This document shows, piece by piece, positions 43,731 to 53,441 of a DNA stretch of 64,000 nt. Origin of the DNA: Martinezella lusitana (GTDB lineage: Bacteria > Pseudomonadota > Alphaproteobacteria > Rhizobiales > Rhizobiaceae); NCBI RefSeq assembly GCF_010668395.1, contig NZ_WUEY01000002.1, positions 434,001 to 498,000 of the forward strand, written 5' to 3'. Numbering within the stretch: the stretch's first letter is position 1; every line of letters begins with the position of its first letter. A model generated the notes under the pieces. It did not search any database and was not told the origin of the DNA. It was given only the letters and a program-made list of their open reading frames with translations. The position numbers were made by a program, and so were the translations under genes.

Positions 43731-45785
43731 TCACTCGGCCGTAGCGCCCTTGTCCCCATCGAGCCAGACGGCCACGTCGACAGGCGCAAGCGCGCGGTTG
43801 CCGATGAGAAATTCGGCATTCTGGGCTGCGGGTACGGCCGCCACCGTGCTTCCATAGTTGAAGGCGAAGTGCAGCCGTCCGCGCCGCGCAAGGCGCAGAT
43901 CGCCGAGATCCGGCAGGCTGCTCACGCCGGCCCAAGCAAACGTGTCGCCCATCAGCTTCAACAGCAACTCGTCGCGCGGCAGCGTGGCGCAGTAGCGCGC
44001 GATGTCATTGCCGATGACAGCCGGTGAATCCGGCCGGTAGTCCCCCTGGAACGTCGCCAGCACCGTCTCCGTGGTCCGGATCGTTTCCCGCCATGTGGAG
44101 GTCTCGTGGCTGGAATTGCCGTAGAGAACGGTCTCGGACTGGAACGGCGGCAAGGACTCGACGCGCGTGACGCGGAAATCCAGGAGGTCGCCAAGCACGC
44201 CCGGCGGCAGATCGGCGGGAATATGCATGTCGCGGGTCTTGCTGCCGCTGCGAGGCCCGAACAGCGCCTTGGCGCCGGAAGCCTTGAGGCGCGCAATGAA
44301 ATCCGGATCGGGAATGACAAGATCCGGTGCCAGCACCAGCCTGTATCCTTCGAGATCGGAATGTTGGCCAATGAAATCGACGTCCACGCCGAGGCGCGAC
44401 ACGGCGGAATACCAGTCGAGCGCTATGGCGGAGGCGGCATAATCGCGACCCTGCGGCAAGGCGCGGGTGGCAAAGCGGGATTCATAATCGAGCAGCAACG
44501 CAACGGCAGCTTTGCCGCGTGCCTCGCCCTTCGGCAACAGCTTCATCTCGGCAATGACCTGCACCACTTCCTTGTAACCCTGATCCTCTTCGCTGTTCGG
44601 CAGAAGGAGGCCTGCATGGAATTGCTCCTGCGCGAACGGCGCCTGCCGCCAGCGGAAATAGGAAACCATGTCGATACCGTGGGCATAGGCGAGCCATGTC
44701 CACAAGCGCACCATGCCATCGGCCGGAGACTGGTTGTGCGAGGCCCAGTTCACCGGTCCCGGCTGCTGCTCCATGACCCAGGCCCGGCCGCGGCCGACCG
44801 CCCGATAGAGGTCGTGATTGAAGGCCGTTTGATCGGGATCGCCGACGCGCAGATAGCGCTGCTTTTCCTCGGCGCTCAGCCGGCCATTGATGAGCCCGCC
44901 CATGGGATAGACGTCCCACGAGGCGATATCGATATCTTCGCCGACCTTGTAGTGATCGAAGTCGGTGTTCTGCGACATGAAGTTATGCGTGACCGGCCGG
45001 CCCGGTGAGTGGCGGCGGATGATGTCGACCTGCACCTTGTTGAAGCTCTTCACCTGATCCGACGAGAAGCGGAAATAGTCGACCAGATGCGTCGGGCTCG
45101 GCTCCTCGACGAGATTGTTGGGCAGATCCACCTCGTCGAAGCTGTTGTAGTGCATGCTCCAGAATGTGGTGCCCCAAGCGCGGTTCAGCTCCTCGATCGT
45201 GCCGTAGCGCGCGGCCAGCCACTCACGGAAGGCATGGAGCGCCGCACGCGAATAGCTGTGAATCGTGTCGTGATCGCCGTACTCGTTGTCGGTCTGCCAG
45301 GCGTGCACGAAGGGATGCTTGCCGTAGCGCTGCGCCACTGCTTCAGTGATACGCGCGGCTTCCAGACGATAGCGTTGGCTCGAGAAACAATAGTGCCGGC
45401 GCGCGCCGAACTTGCGAACGGCGCCGCGCGCGTCGACGGGCAGGATGTCCGGGTAACGATCCACCAGCCACTTCGGAGGAGCGGCCGTCGGCGTGCCGAT
45501 GATGATTTTCAATCCCGCCTTGCCGAGCACGTCGAGCGCGTCGTCGAACCAGTCCCATTGGAAGACGCCGGATTTCGGCTCGATATGCGACCAGGCAAAT
45601 TCGCCGATGCGCACCCAGGCGAGCCCCAGCTCCACCATGCGCGCGGCATCTTCCTCCCATTTCGTCCGCGGCCATTGCTCCGGATAATAGCAGACGCCAA
45701 GTTCCAGCATGCCGGCATCCGGCCGGCTGGCATCAAAATTGTTCTGTCTGGCGAGCGGCTTGTGCACTGTCTTGTCCTTCTTCAT
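43731..45785 (-). CDS. Beta-galactosidase, glycoside hydrolase family 42
   Basis: 684 residues. The TIM-barrel begins GVCYYPEQWPRTKWEEDA. The acid/base Glu168 lies in QTDNEYGDHDT and the nucleophile Glu339 in WVMEQQPGPVNW, both as in GH42. A trimerisation domain and a C-terminal beta domain follow. No signal peptide, so it acts in the cytoplasm on imported glycosides and removes beta-linked galactose (some relatives cleave alpha-L-arabinopyranosides). A LacI-type palindrome lies about 50 bases upstream, linking it to the regulon further right. Confidence 0.88.
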   Translation of the reverse strand: MKKDKTVHKPLARQNNFDASRPDAGMLELGVCYYPEQWPRTKWEEDAARMVELGLAWVRIGEFAWSHIEPKSGVFQWDWFDDALDVLGKAGLKIIIGTPTAAPPKWLVDRYPDILPVDARGAVRKFGARRHYCFSSQRYRLEAARITEAVAQRYGKHPFVHAWQTDNEYGDHDTIHSYSRAALHAFREWLAARYGTIEELNRAWGTTFWSMHYNSFDEVDLPNNLVEEPSPTHLVDYFRFSSDQVKSFNKVQVDIIRRHSPGRPVTHNFMSQNTDFDHYKVGEDIDIASWDVYPMGGLINGRLSAEEKQRYLRVGDPDQTAFNHDLYRAVGRGRAWVMEQQPGPVNWASHNQSPADGMVRLWTWLAYAHGIDMVSYFRWRQAPFAQEQFHAGLLLPNSEEDQGYKEVVQVIAEMKLLPKGEARGKAAVALLLDYESRFATRALPQGRDYAASAIALDWYSAVSRLGVDVDFIGQHSDLEGYRLVLAPDLVIPDPDFIARLKASGAKALFGPRSGSKTRDMHIPADLPPGVLGDLLDFRVTRVESLPPFQSETVLYGNSSHETSTWRETIRTTETVLATFQGDYRPDSPAVIGNDIARYCATLPRDELLLKLMGDTFAWAGVSSLPDLGDLRLARRGRLHFAFNYGSTVAAVPAAQNAEFLIGNRALAPVDVAVWLDGDKGATAE

Positions 45786-45829
45786 TCAAGTCGCCGAACG
45801 TCGGGCATCACCCTTTGTCGCAGTCGAAA

Positions 45830-45844
45830 TTTAAACGTTTATAT
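45830..45844. promoter_or_regulatory. LacI-type operator upstream of the GH42 gene
   Basis: TTTAAACGTTTATAT contains the palindrome TAAACGTTTA (45832-45841). The same AAACGTTT core occurs before the amino acid binding-protein gene and the sugar-transport ATPase gene. It lies in the short gap between the fusion gene and the GH42 gene. Confidence 0.7.
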
Positions 45845-45890
45845 CGCCGCCGAAATCGTCGCGACGTGATCCTTGTTCTGGATCAGGGGG

Positions 45891-48800
45891 TTAGCGAGGA
45901 GGCAAGCGAGACAAGGTCTCATCGAGCCCGTCGAGGAACCGGTCGCAATCCTCCGCGCTGAAGGGCGCCGGCGGCTTTACCTTCAACACGTTATGATGCG
46001 GTCCTTCGCTGCTGAGCAGGATGTGATGCTTGCGCTTCATCTCGGCGATCACGAAATCCAGTTCCGCGGCGGCGGGCTCCAGCGTCTCACGATCACGCAC
46101 AAGCTCGACGCCGTTGAAGAGGCCATGGCCGCGCACGTCGCCGATGATCTCATGGCGCGAAGCAAGGGCGTGCACGCCATCCATCAACCGGTCGCCGACA
46201 ACGCGGCAATGATGCATCAGCCGCTCGTCGCGGATGACGTCGAGAACGGCAAGGCCGATCTCGGCGGAAACGGGGTTGCCGCCGAAGGTGTTGAAATACT
46301 CCATGCCATTGGCAAAGGCGGCCGCGATGGCCTCCGTCGTCACGACGGCGGCCATCGGGTGGCCGTTGCCGATCGGCTTGCCCATCGTGACGATGTCGGG
46401 CACCACGCCTTGCAATTCATGAGCCCACATGTGGCTGCCGACGCGGCCGAATCCGACCTGCACTTCGTCGGCCAGGCAAAGGCCGCCCGCCGCCCGGACA
46501 TGGGCGTAGGCTTCCCTCAGATAGTTGTCCGGGAGCGTCAGCTGGCCGCCGGTGCCGAGGATGCCCTCGCTGAAGAAGAGCGCCGGACGCCGGCCTTCCA
46601 CCGCCAGGGCCGCGACCTGGTCGCGCACGTCATCGGCATATTTGCGGCCGGCATCCGCATCGCCATAGCGGAACCTGCCGCGATAGAGATCGGGCATTTC
46701 GGCAACACGCACATGCCGCGGCCGCCCTTCCCCGCCCTTGCCGGCGAACTTGTAGGGGCTGACGTCGATCAGGCTCGACAGATGTCCGTGATAGGCGTGG
46801 TCGACCGTGATGATGTCGCGGTTGCCGGTATAGGCCCGCGCCAGACGGATCGCGAGATCGTTCGCCTCGCTGCCGGAATTGACGAAGAAGCAGACGTTGA
46901 GCGGATCGGGCAAAAGGTTCGCCAGGCGACGGGAATATTCGACGAGCGAGTCGTGCAGATAACGCGAGTTGGTGTTGAGCTTGGCGATCTGCGCCTGCGC
47001 TGCCTTCACCACCCGGGGATGGCAATGGCCGACATGGCAGACGTTGTTGACCATATCGAGCCAGCGGGTGCCTGCCTCGTCGATGAGATGGGCCCCTTCG
47101 CCGCCGACGATCTTCAGCGGCGTTGCGGAATAGGCGATACTGAGCGAACGGCCGATCCGCCGGTGACGCTCGCGCACCAGAAAATCCTTGTCCCGCGCAA
47201 CGATGACCGAAGCGGGCGTGGAAAAACCGAAGACCACGCTCGGGTCGGGACTGATTGCCCGCCAGACCTGCCATTGCTCACCCACGCCGACACCGTGCAT
47301 CCGCGCACGGAGGCCGAGATGGTCCGTGACGATCTGGAAATGCAGATGTGGCGACCAGTTGCCGTTTTCGGACGCCTCGCCAAGGGTGCAGAAAGCCTCG
47401 CCCCGGGCGACAGCCTGCCCCACGACCAGCCTGGCAACGCTCTGGCGCGAAAGATGGCCGTAGAGCGTCCAGAAGATGTCTCCCTCTTCCGTGCGATGTT
47501 CGAGCAGCACCGTGGGGCCGAAACCGAAATCGACCGCATCGTCGTGAATGAAGGCGACCGCGCCGGCAAAGGGCGCATGAACAGGCTCACGCGCCGGGGC
47601 AAAAAGATCGATGCCGAGATGGACCGTCCGGCGTTGGCCGGCGGTTGGAGTCTCGTAGGCATCGCCCTTGTAGACGATGCGATCCTCCGCGTAGAGGCCG
47701 ATGGCGAAATCGGCTCCGGCCTGGCCGACGCGCTCTTCGATCAGCCGTTCGGCCCCGGCGGCATCGAGCGTCGCCCATGCTCCGGCATCCGGTCCGGTCG
47801 CCGTCAGATCGAGCGCAAGCACCTTCGGCTTGGTCAGCGACGGCTTGAGAACTCCGGCAAAGTCATGAGCGTTTCTTTCCAGCCAGCGCTCGATGCGGGC
47901 GCTATGCGGGATCGGCTCGAAGCCGCAGGCATCGCGGATGCGGGCAACCGCCAGCGAACGGTTCTCCCGCTGCAGGCGCTGCAATTCGCGCCAGACATCC
48001 TCCTGGCTCACCAGCAGATAGGTGTTTTCCGGATTGTCGCGGATCTGCTTTGCCGCCATGCACATGCTGACCGCGTAGCGCGTACAGGTCAGATCGAAGA
48101 TGAGCTCCGCCTCGATGTCGCTGATGGGATTGACCGTGTGATAGGCGCCGGCAAGACGCGCGATCGCATCCACCGGATCATCCGCGCCGATCAGCGCATA
48201 GGCGCCGGCGACGGCGATCTCGATGACGCGCCAGGTCTCGACCATGTCGCCGAAATCGAGCAGACCGCTGACCCCGCCGGCTTCATCCAGCAGAACGTTG
48301 TAGTCGTTGGCATCGTTATGAATGACCTGACGCGGGCATTGCCGCAGCCGCGGCAGCACCTCATGGACGAAGCGGTCGAGAACCGCTCTTACGACCGCCT
48401 GCTTGCCCGCATCGGCAATGAAGACCAGGTTTTCCAGATGCATGTCGGCGCGGCCGATATCCCAGGCATAGGAGCGCTTTGCGCCCGGATGGCTGAAGCT
48501 TTCGAGGCTTCGATCCATCTCGCCCAGCAGCCGGCCAAGCGTGACGATACTCTGCCTGCCGCGTACCGGCGATTTCGACCAGACACTGCCGGTCAGCCAG
48601 GTCAACAAGCGCGCCGTACGCTGGCCACGCAGCTCGGCGGTGATTGCCGTGGAACCGCTTTTGTCCGGAAGCGCACGCGAAATCGGAAGCTTCGGCGCGG
48701 CGAGAGCGAGATGATCGAGCACGGCGACCTGCATGGCAAGGTCGTCCGCATCGCCCGGAGCGTGCAGCTTGAGCAGGAAGCGGGTTCCGTCCTCCGCCTC

Positions 48801-48926
48801 AATGCAATAGTTCAGGTCGTGCTCGCCGGGCAGCGCGATAATCCTGCCCGAGATGCCGTAGCTGTTGCGGAGAAGCGCGTCGATCGCTTCGATCTCGCCG
48901 CCATGCTGCCTGTTCGCGTCGGTCAT
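45891..48926 (-). CDS. APH-type kinase / M23 peptidase-like / class III aminotransferase-like phospho-lyase fusion
   Basis: 1011 residues in three parts. Residues about 25-300 form an APH-type small-molecule kinase (catalytic loop HNDANDYN at 203-210, metal site DFGD at 224-227). Residues about 430-545 form an M23/LytM-like domain with all zinc ligands (H436-x3-D440, H491, H527-x-H529). Residues about 595-1005 form a class III aminotransferase fold ([10 protein letters not shown]820 in [14 protein letters not shown] lysine K850 in TMGKPIGNG). In animals the kinase and lyase halves correspond to separate enzymes that phosphorylate hydroxylysine (or ethanolamine) and then eliminate phosphate and ammonia. 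Here it probably phosphorylates and then breaks down a hydroxy-amino compound. The role of the M23-like part is unknown. Confidence 0.85.
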   Translation of the reverse strand: MTDANRQHGGEIEAIDALLRNSYGISGRIIALPGEHDLNYCIEAEDGTRFLLKLHAPGDADDLAMQVAVLDHLALAAPKLPISRALPDKSGSTAITAELRGQRTARLLTWLTGSVWSKSPVRGRQSIVTLGRLLGEMDRSLESFSHPGAKRSYAWDIGRADMHLENLVFIADAGKQAVVRAVLDRFVHEVLPRLRQCPRQVIHNDANDYNVLLDEAGGVSGLLDFGDMVETWRVIEIAVAGAYALIGADDPVDAIARLAGAYHTVNPISDIEAELIFDLTCTRYAVSMCMAAKQIRDNPENTYLLVSQEDVWRELQRLQRENRSLAVARIRDACGFEPIPHSARIERWLERNAHDFAGVLKPSLTKPKVLALDLTATGPDAGAWATLDAAGAERLIEERVGQAGADFAIGLYAEDRIVYKGDAYETPTAGQRRTVHLGIDLFAPAREPVHAPFAGAVAFIHDDAVDFGFGPTVLLEHRTEEGDIFWTLYGHLSRQSVARLVVGQAVARGEAFCTLGEASENGNWSPHLHFQIVTDHLGLRARMHGVGVGEQWQVWRAISPDPSVVFGFSTPASVIVARDKDFLVRERHRRIGRSLSIAYSATPLKIVGGEGAHLIDEAGTRWLDMVNNVCHVGHCHPRVVKAAQAQIAKLNTNSRYLHDSLVEYSRRLANLLPDPLNVCFFVNSGSEANDLAIRLARAYTGNRDIITVDHAYHGHLSSLIDVSPYKFAGKGGEGRPRHVRVAEMPDLYRGRFRYGDADAGRKYADDVRDQVAALAVEGRRPALFFSEGILGTGGQLTLPDNYLREAYAHVRAAGGLCLADEVQVGFGRVGSHMWAHELQGVVPDIVTMGKPIGNGHPMAAVVTTEAIAAAFANGMEYFNTFGGNPVSAEIGLAVLDVIRDERLMHHCRVVGDRLMDGVHALASRHEIIGDVRGHGLFNGVELVRDRETLEPAAAELDFVIAEMKRKHHILLSSEGPHHNVLKVKPPAPFSAEDCDRFLDGLDETLSRLPPR

Positions 48927-48942
48927 TGCCCCGCCCTTTCCC

Positions 48943-49662
48943 TTACCAAGATACAGTCTTGCCGTCGTAGGCCCGGAAGCTTCCGGTGACGGCCATCGTC
49001 GTCGTGTCGATCAGGGCCTTCAAGCCATGCGCACTTTGCGCGATGTCGACGACGGCATCCGGGCCGCCCATGTCGGTACGGATCCAACCCGGATGCAGCG
49101 AGATGACGGCAATGCCGTCGCGCTGAAAATCCTGCGCGAGCTTCACCGTCGCCATGTTCAACGCCGCCTTCGAACATCGGTAGGCATAATCGCCGTCATC
49201 GTCATCGACGGTGCCTTCCGCGAGCGAACCGGCGCGGCTGCTGATATTGACCACGAGCTTGCGTTGGCCCGCGAGGAGATTGGCCCGGAGCGCCCGCGCG
49301 ATCAGCAGCGGCGCCAGCGCGTTGACCCGCAAGACCTCCATGAAATCATCGGCATCGAGCGAACCAAGACCGCCGGTGTCGCCACGAACGGCGGCATTGT
49401 TGATGACAATATCGATCGCCTGGCTTTCGAGAGTTCTGCCAAGCGCCTCGATCGAGGCGGTATTCCCGACATCGAGAGAATAGCGCTGCATGGAACCCTT
49501 CGGTTCCGGCGGCATCTCGCGCATGCATGCCAGCACGCGCCAGCCCGCCTGGGCATAGAGCGAGGCGAGCGCATGGCCGAGACCGCGCGACGCGCCGGTC
49601 ACAAGGACCGTCCCGGCGGTCGCGCGCGGCCCTGCGGAACGATCAGCGATGCTTGACGTCAT
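48943..49662 (-). CDS. SDR family oxidoreductase
   Basis: 239 residues, with VTGASRGLG, INNAAVRG and the YRCSK active-site pair, in the sniffer/carbonyl reductase-like layout with no C-terminal DGG. It overlaps the permease gene upstream by 20 bases and precedes the fusion gene by 16 bases, so it is in the same operon. It could act on the aldehyde formed by the fusion enzyme or on a sugar moiety; no direct evidence. Confidence 0.78.
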   Translation of the reverse strand: MTSSIADRSAGPRATAGTVLVTGASRGLGHALASLYAQAGWRVLACMREMPPEPKGSMQRYSLDVGNTASIEALGRTLESQAIDIVINNAAVRGDTGGLGSLDADDFMEVLRVNALAPLLIARALRANLLAGQRKLVVNISSRAGSLAEGTVDDDDGDYAYRCSKAALNMATVKLAQDFQRDGIAVISLHPGWIRTDMGGPDAVVDIAQSAHGLKALIDTTTMAVTGSFRAYDGKTVSW

Positions 49663-51298
49663 ACTTCTTCTCGACGAGGCTTACGAAGCTTGCGGCAGCA
49701 AGCGTCAGCAGGATGTAGAGAACCGCCGCGGAGTTATAGGGCGCGAACGGCAGGAAGCTCGCCGACTGGAACTCGCGCATGCGCTGCGTGATGTCGCGGA
49801 TCGACAGGATCGACAGCAGCGATGTGTCCTTCAGGATGGCGATAAGCTCGTTGCCGAGCGGCGGAATGACGATGCGGAATGCCTGCGGCAGGATAACCAG
49901 CCGCGCAGTCTGCCAGCGGTTGAGCCCGATGCTTGCCGCAGCTTCGATCTGGCCAGCCGGGATGGCGTTGATGCCCGAGCGGAAGATCTCCGCAAGGTAG
50001 GCCGAATAGGCCAGCGCCATCGCGACGATGCCGCGCATCAGGTTCGGAGGATCGAATACGCCCTGCGTCGCGTCCTTCAAGGCGCCGCTCAGCGGCAGGC
50101 CGACATAAAGGACGATGACGAGCATCGGAATGCCGCGGATCGTATCGACGATGAACTCGGAACCGATCGACAAGGGGTGGCGGCGATGAAGAAAGCCGCC
50201 GAGGGTCAGAAGACCGATCACGATGGCGACGACCGAGAAGGTGATGCCCGCGGCCCGATCGCGATCGTTCAACGCCTGCGTACGCCAGACGACCGGCCAG
50301 TCGGAGGGAGCGGATGCAGCCGGCAACAAGGCACCGCTGACATCCTGCTTCTTGCCGATTGCCTCGATGGCCTGCTGCGGCGTGACGAAGGTTCTGACCG
50401 GCGTTTCCGTCTTGGGAGCACCCTCGTACTGACCGAAGCGCACCGCGCTGATGAGACCCGACGGGGTGTTGGTGACGATGCCGATCTTGCCGCCGAGCGT
50501 GCCGGCAAGAACATAGTCGTCGCGCGGCTGCAGCAGGAACCACGCCGAGAGCGCGGCAAGGCAGACCGTCATGATGATGAAGGCCATCAGGCTCGAGCGC
50601 GTATAATGCAGTTTCTGCAAGCCGACCCAGACAAGGCCGAGAGCGGCGGCGAGAAGATAGGCCGCGATGGCGGCGCGGATCGTCGTCGCAAGACCGGAAG
50701 CGAAGGCGATATAGGCAATCAGGAATACAAAGGCGAGGCCGGCGCCGTTGACGACGGCAAGCAGCCAGACGCCTGCGCGGCGCACGGCGCTTTCGGCCGG
50801 CACCACGGCACGATTGCCGGCAGCGAGCAATCCGAGGCCAGCGACCAGCAAGAGCGCATAGGCCGGCCAGATCCAGGCTTCGACGTGACGCACCATGATA
50901 TCCGCCTCCGGTGTCAATTGGCGCGGCGTGACACCCTTGACCACGAGATCGGACTTGAACGGATCGACGCTATTGGCCACCACCGAAGCGATGAAGGGAT
51001 GAACCATATCGCCGGCAAGGATGGCAGCGGTCGCGACCAGCCCGAGAAGCGCCACAGCGATCGTCAGGCGAGGCCGGGCGACCTTCATCTTCGACAGAGC
51101 GAGAACGCCGATGGCGGATGCGAATGCTATGGACAGCAGCAGGAAGCCGGGCACGAAGGCCGCAGATCCCGGCTCCACGCCGAGGATTGCCTGCAGCGAG
51201 CGCTGATAGTCCGGAGACGACGCGAAGAGATAGACGATGAAAGGCAGCGCCGCGAGAATGATGAGATTGCTGGGCCGCACGCTTTTGATGAATGACAT
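49643..51298 (-). CDS. Polar amino acid ABC transporter permease with large N-terminal membrane extension
   Basis: 551 residues, far longer than the usual 220-400. The C-terminal 160 residues are a standard HisM/GlnP permease domain (FIVDTIRGIPMLVIVLYVGLP, coupling loop EAAASIGLNRWQTARLVILPQAF). The N-terminal 340 residues hold about seven extra hydrophobic helices and a soluble insert (LGGKIGIVTNTPSGL then FVTPQQAIEAIGKKQDVSGALLP) that looks like a piece of a periplasmic binding protein. It pairs with the binding-protein gene just upstream; no dedicated ATPase gene is present in the operon. Confidence 0.8.
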   Translation of the reverse strand: MSFIKSVRPSNLIILAALPFIVYLFASSPDYQRSLQAILGVEPGSAAFVPGFLLLSIAFASAIGVLALSKMKVARPRLTIAVALLGLVATAAILAGDMVHPFIASVVANSVDPFKSDLVVKGVTPRQLTPEADIMVRHVEAWIWPAYALLLVAGLGLLAAGNRAVVPAESAVRRAGVWLLAVVNGAGLAFVFLIAYIAFASGLATTIRAAIAAYLLAAALGLVWVGLQKLHYTRSSLMAFIIMTVCLAALSAWFLLQPRDDYVLAGTLGGKIGIVTNTPSGLISAVRFGQYEGAPKTETPVRTFVTPQQAIEAIGKKQDVSGALLPAASAPSDWPVVWRTQALNDRDRAAGITFSVVAIVIGLLTLGGFLHRRHPLSIGSEFIVDTIRGIPMLVIVLYVGLPLSGALKDATQGVFDPPNLMRGIVAMALAYSAYLAEIFRSGINAIPAGQIEAAASIGLNRWQTARLVILPQAFRIVIPPLGNELIAILKDTSLLSILSIRDITQRMREFQSASFLPFAPYNSAAVLYILLTLAAASFVSLVEKKYDVKHR

Positions 51299-51365
51299 TC
51301 CGGCCTCCAGCGCCAGATCGAACAGATGATGCCGGGAGCGCGAGAACACGCTCCCGGCAAAAGAC

Positions 51366-52112
51366 TTACTTGAGGCCCCAATACTTGGCGACGAGCTTAT
51401 CGAGCGTGCCGTCCTTCTTGATCTCCTGCAGGCCTTCGTTGAAAGCCGCGACATTCTCGTCGCCCTTGCGGAAGACGAGACCGATCGGATCGGACTGAAG
51501 GCCCTTGATGGCCGCGACCAGCTGGCCCGCGAACTCGCGCTCATAGGCGGCCGCATTCGCGCCGTTGATGACGACGCCGTCGACATCCTTGTTCTTGAGC
51601 GCGATGATTGCCGCGCTGAAGGTGTCGTAGGCAGCAACGTTTTCCTTGCCGACGAGGCCTTCGGCCACCTGCGCATCCGTGGTGTTGGCCTGCGCCGAGA
51701 GCTTGCGGCCCTGCGCCTTGAATTGCTCGAGCGTGATGCCCTGGTCTTCGGCGCGCGTCAGCACGACCTGGCTGTTGACGATATAGGGATCGGAGAAATC
51801 CATCGCTTTCTTGCGCTCGTCGGTGATCGACACGCCCGAAGCCACCAGATCGAAGCTGCTTTGGTCGAGCGCCGCGAAAATGCCATCCCAGCCCGTCGTC
51901 ACGAACTCGGCCTGGCAATGGATCTTGGCGCAGATGGCGTTGACGACATCGACGTCGAAGCCGACGATCTGACCGCTTGCCGGATCGATGCTCTCCATCG
52001 GCGGCGACGTGGTGTCGGAGCCGACCTTGAGCAGCTTGCCGCCGAGATCGGCGGCATGGGCAGCGCCTGTAGCCAGCATGGCAAACGCAAGCGTCATGAC
52101 AAATTTCTTCAT
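51366..52112 (-). CDS. Polar amino acid ABC transporter substrate-binding protein
   Basis: 248 residues from the ATG with GAGGAGGAAG upstream. A signal peptide (MKKFVMTLAFAMLATGAAHA) precedes a type II binding-protein fold of SBP family 3 (SPPMESIDPASGQIVGFDVDV, then GWDGIFAALDQSSFDLVASG). Such proteins take up basic or polar amino acids and opines. It heads the operon that continues with the permease, SDR and kinase-lyase fusion. Two AAACGTTT palindromes lie upstream. Confidence 0.87.
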   Translation of the reverse strand: MKKFVMTLAFAMLATGAAHAADLGGKLLKVGSDTTSPPMESIDPASGQIVGFDVDVVNAICAKIHCQAEFVTTGWDGIFAALDQSSFDLVASGVSITDERKKAMDFSDPYIVNSQVVLTRAEDQGITLEQFKAQGRKLSAQANTTDAQVAEGLVGKENVAAYDTFSAAIIALKNKDVDGVVINGANAAAYEREFAGQLVAAIKGLQSDPIGLVFRKGDENVAAFNEGLQEIKKDGTLDKLVAKYWGLK

Positions 52113-52235
52113 TTCTTCCTCCTCAACCATCGGCACCACCACCGCGGCGGCACGCGACAAAACTCCTCAGAAGACCCAGCCCCTCGACGCCATCCATCCG
52201 ATCTTCGCTTCATGCCTTGGCTTCCTAACAAGGAA

Positions 52236-52273
52236 TATAAACGTTTTCAATACAAAATATAAACGTTTTTATT
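52236..52273. promoter_or_regulatory. Pair of LacI-type operators upstream of the amino acid binding-protein gene
   Basis: Two AAACGTTT palindromes (centres 52242/52243 and 52264/52265) are 22 bases apart; the second extends into flanking A/T-rich arms. They lie about 125-160 bases before the start codon, in the 281-base gap after the LacI gene. The remainder of the gap shows nothing else. Confidence 0.7.
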
Positions 52274-52393
52274 GCCGATATTCACAATTTCCAGCAGGAG
52301 AGCGCGCGACATCGAAGAGCAAGAGAAACCGGCCCCGAAACGAAGAAGACGTCTCGGATAATTTCCGCTCGAATGCAGGAAAGGCTAGCCTGC

Positions 52394-53428
52394 TCAGCGC
52401 TTCGGGACGACTCGATCGTCCGAACGCTCGATCAGCTTGGGCATGATGAGCGCCTGAAGAGCCTCAGGAGGCTCGCCCTCCATACGGCGAAGAATATAGC
52501 TCCCCAGCAGCTCGCTCGGCTCGTTGATCGGCAGGAAATAGGTGGTGATCGGCGGCGCGAAATATTGGCTGACATTGAGATCGTCGGTCGCATTGATCAC
52601 CGCATCGCGTCCATGCACCAGACCGCGCTCGTGGAAACCGGAAAAGGCCCCGAGCGCCGAGGCTTCGTTGGCGCAGATATAGGCCGTGGGCGGATCGGGC
52701 AGCCGGGACATCGTCAGGACGCTCTCGCGACCGAAAGCAGGCGTCAGCCGGTCGTGAACGACAAGGGCCGGGTCGAACGGCAAGCCTGCGATATCCAGAG
52801 CACCGCGATAGGCATCGAGACGGGTAATCGCGTAGCTCAGATCCGCCATTGGATTGATGAGCGCGATGCGCCGGTGGCCGCGCTCGACGAGGCGGGCTAC
52901 CGAACGACGGATCATCTGCTCATTGTCGGCATCGACATAGGCGTGCGGATCGTTGTGGATCGTCGTGCCATAGGTGACGAACGGGAAATCGGCATCCTGC
53001 ATGATGCGGACGCGGGGGTCGTCGGCGCGCGTACCGGAGACAATGATGCCATCGGCCTTCTTGAGCGAGACGATCTGCCGGATAGTCGCGAGGCTCTCCT
53101 CGAAATTGCGGACGGCATAGAGGGAGACGCGGTAAGGGCTTTCCTCGAGCGCCCAGGAGATGCCGCTCAAGAGCTGAGCATATTCGACGCCTTCCCATTC
53201 CTGCTGCTTCGGCCCGGGCGCGGTCATGATGGCGGCCACCTGATAGGTCTTGCCGGTGCGCAGCTGTACGCCATGCATGTTGAGCTCGTAGCCGACGCGC
53301 TCGGCAGCGGCTACGACGATCGCGCGGGTTTCCGGACGGACCTGCGGCGAATTCTTGAGAGCTTTCGATATGGTTGCGATCGAAAGGCCCGTTTCCTGCG
53401 CGATAGTCTTGATCGTCGGTCTCTGCAT
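52394..53428 (-). CDS. LacI-family transcriptional regulator
   Basis: 344 residues from ATG (MQRPTIKTIAQETGLSIATISKALKNS), which is the classic LacI helix-turn-helix followed by the hinge helix. The rest is a periplasmic-binding-like effector domain with VPxx-type segments such as GIIVSGTRADDPR. It is the last gene of the sugar-transport operon. It almost certainly binds the palindromes with core AAACGTTT found at 45830, 52236 and 59353 and responds to a sugar or sugar-conjugate. Confidence 0.88.
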   Translation of the reverse strand: MQRPTIKTIAQETGLSIATISKALKNSPQVRPETRAIVVAAAERVGYELNMHGVQLRTGKTYQVAAIMTAPGPKQQEWEGVEYAQLLSGISWALEESPYRVSLYAVRNFEESLATIRQIVSLKKADGIIVSGTRADDPRVRIMQDADFPFVTYGTTIHNDPHAYVDADNEQMIRRSVARLVERGHRRIALINPMADLSYAITRLDAYRGALDIAGLPFDPALVVHDRLTPAFGRESVLTMSRLPDPPTAYICANEASALGAFSGFHERGLVHGRDAVINATDDLNVSQYFAPPITTYFLPINEPSELLGSYILRRMEGEPPEALQALIMPKLIERSDDRVVPKR

Positions 53429-53441
53429 GCAGTTCGGCTCG

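Noticed and set aside
45873..48989. A 1038-codon open frame on the plus strand
   Set aside because: It is the antisense shadow of the kinase/M23/lyase fusion gene; its translation shows no domain and arises from the high-GC third-position bias of the real gene.
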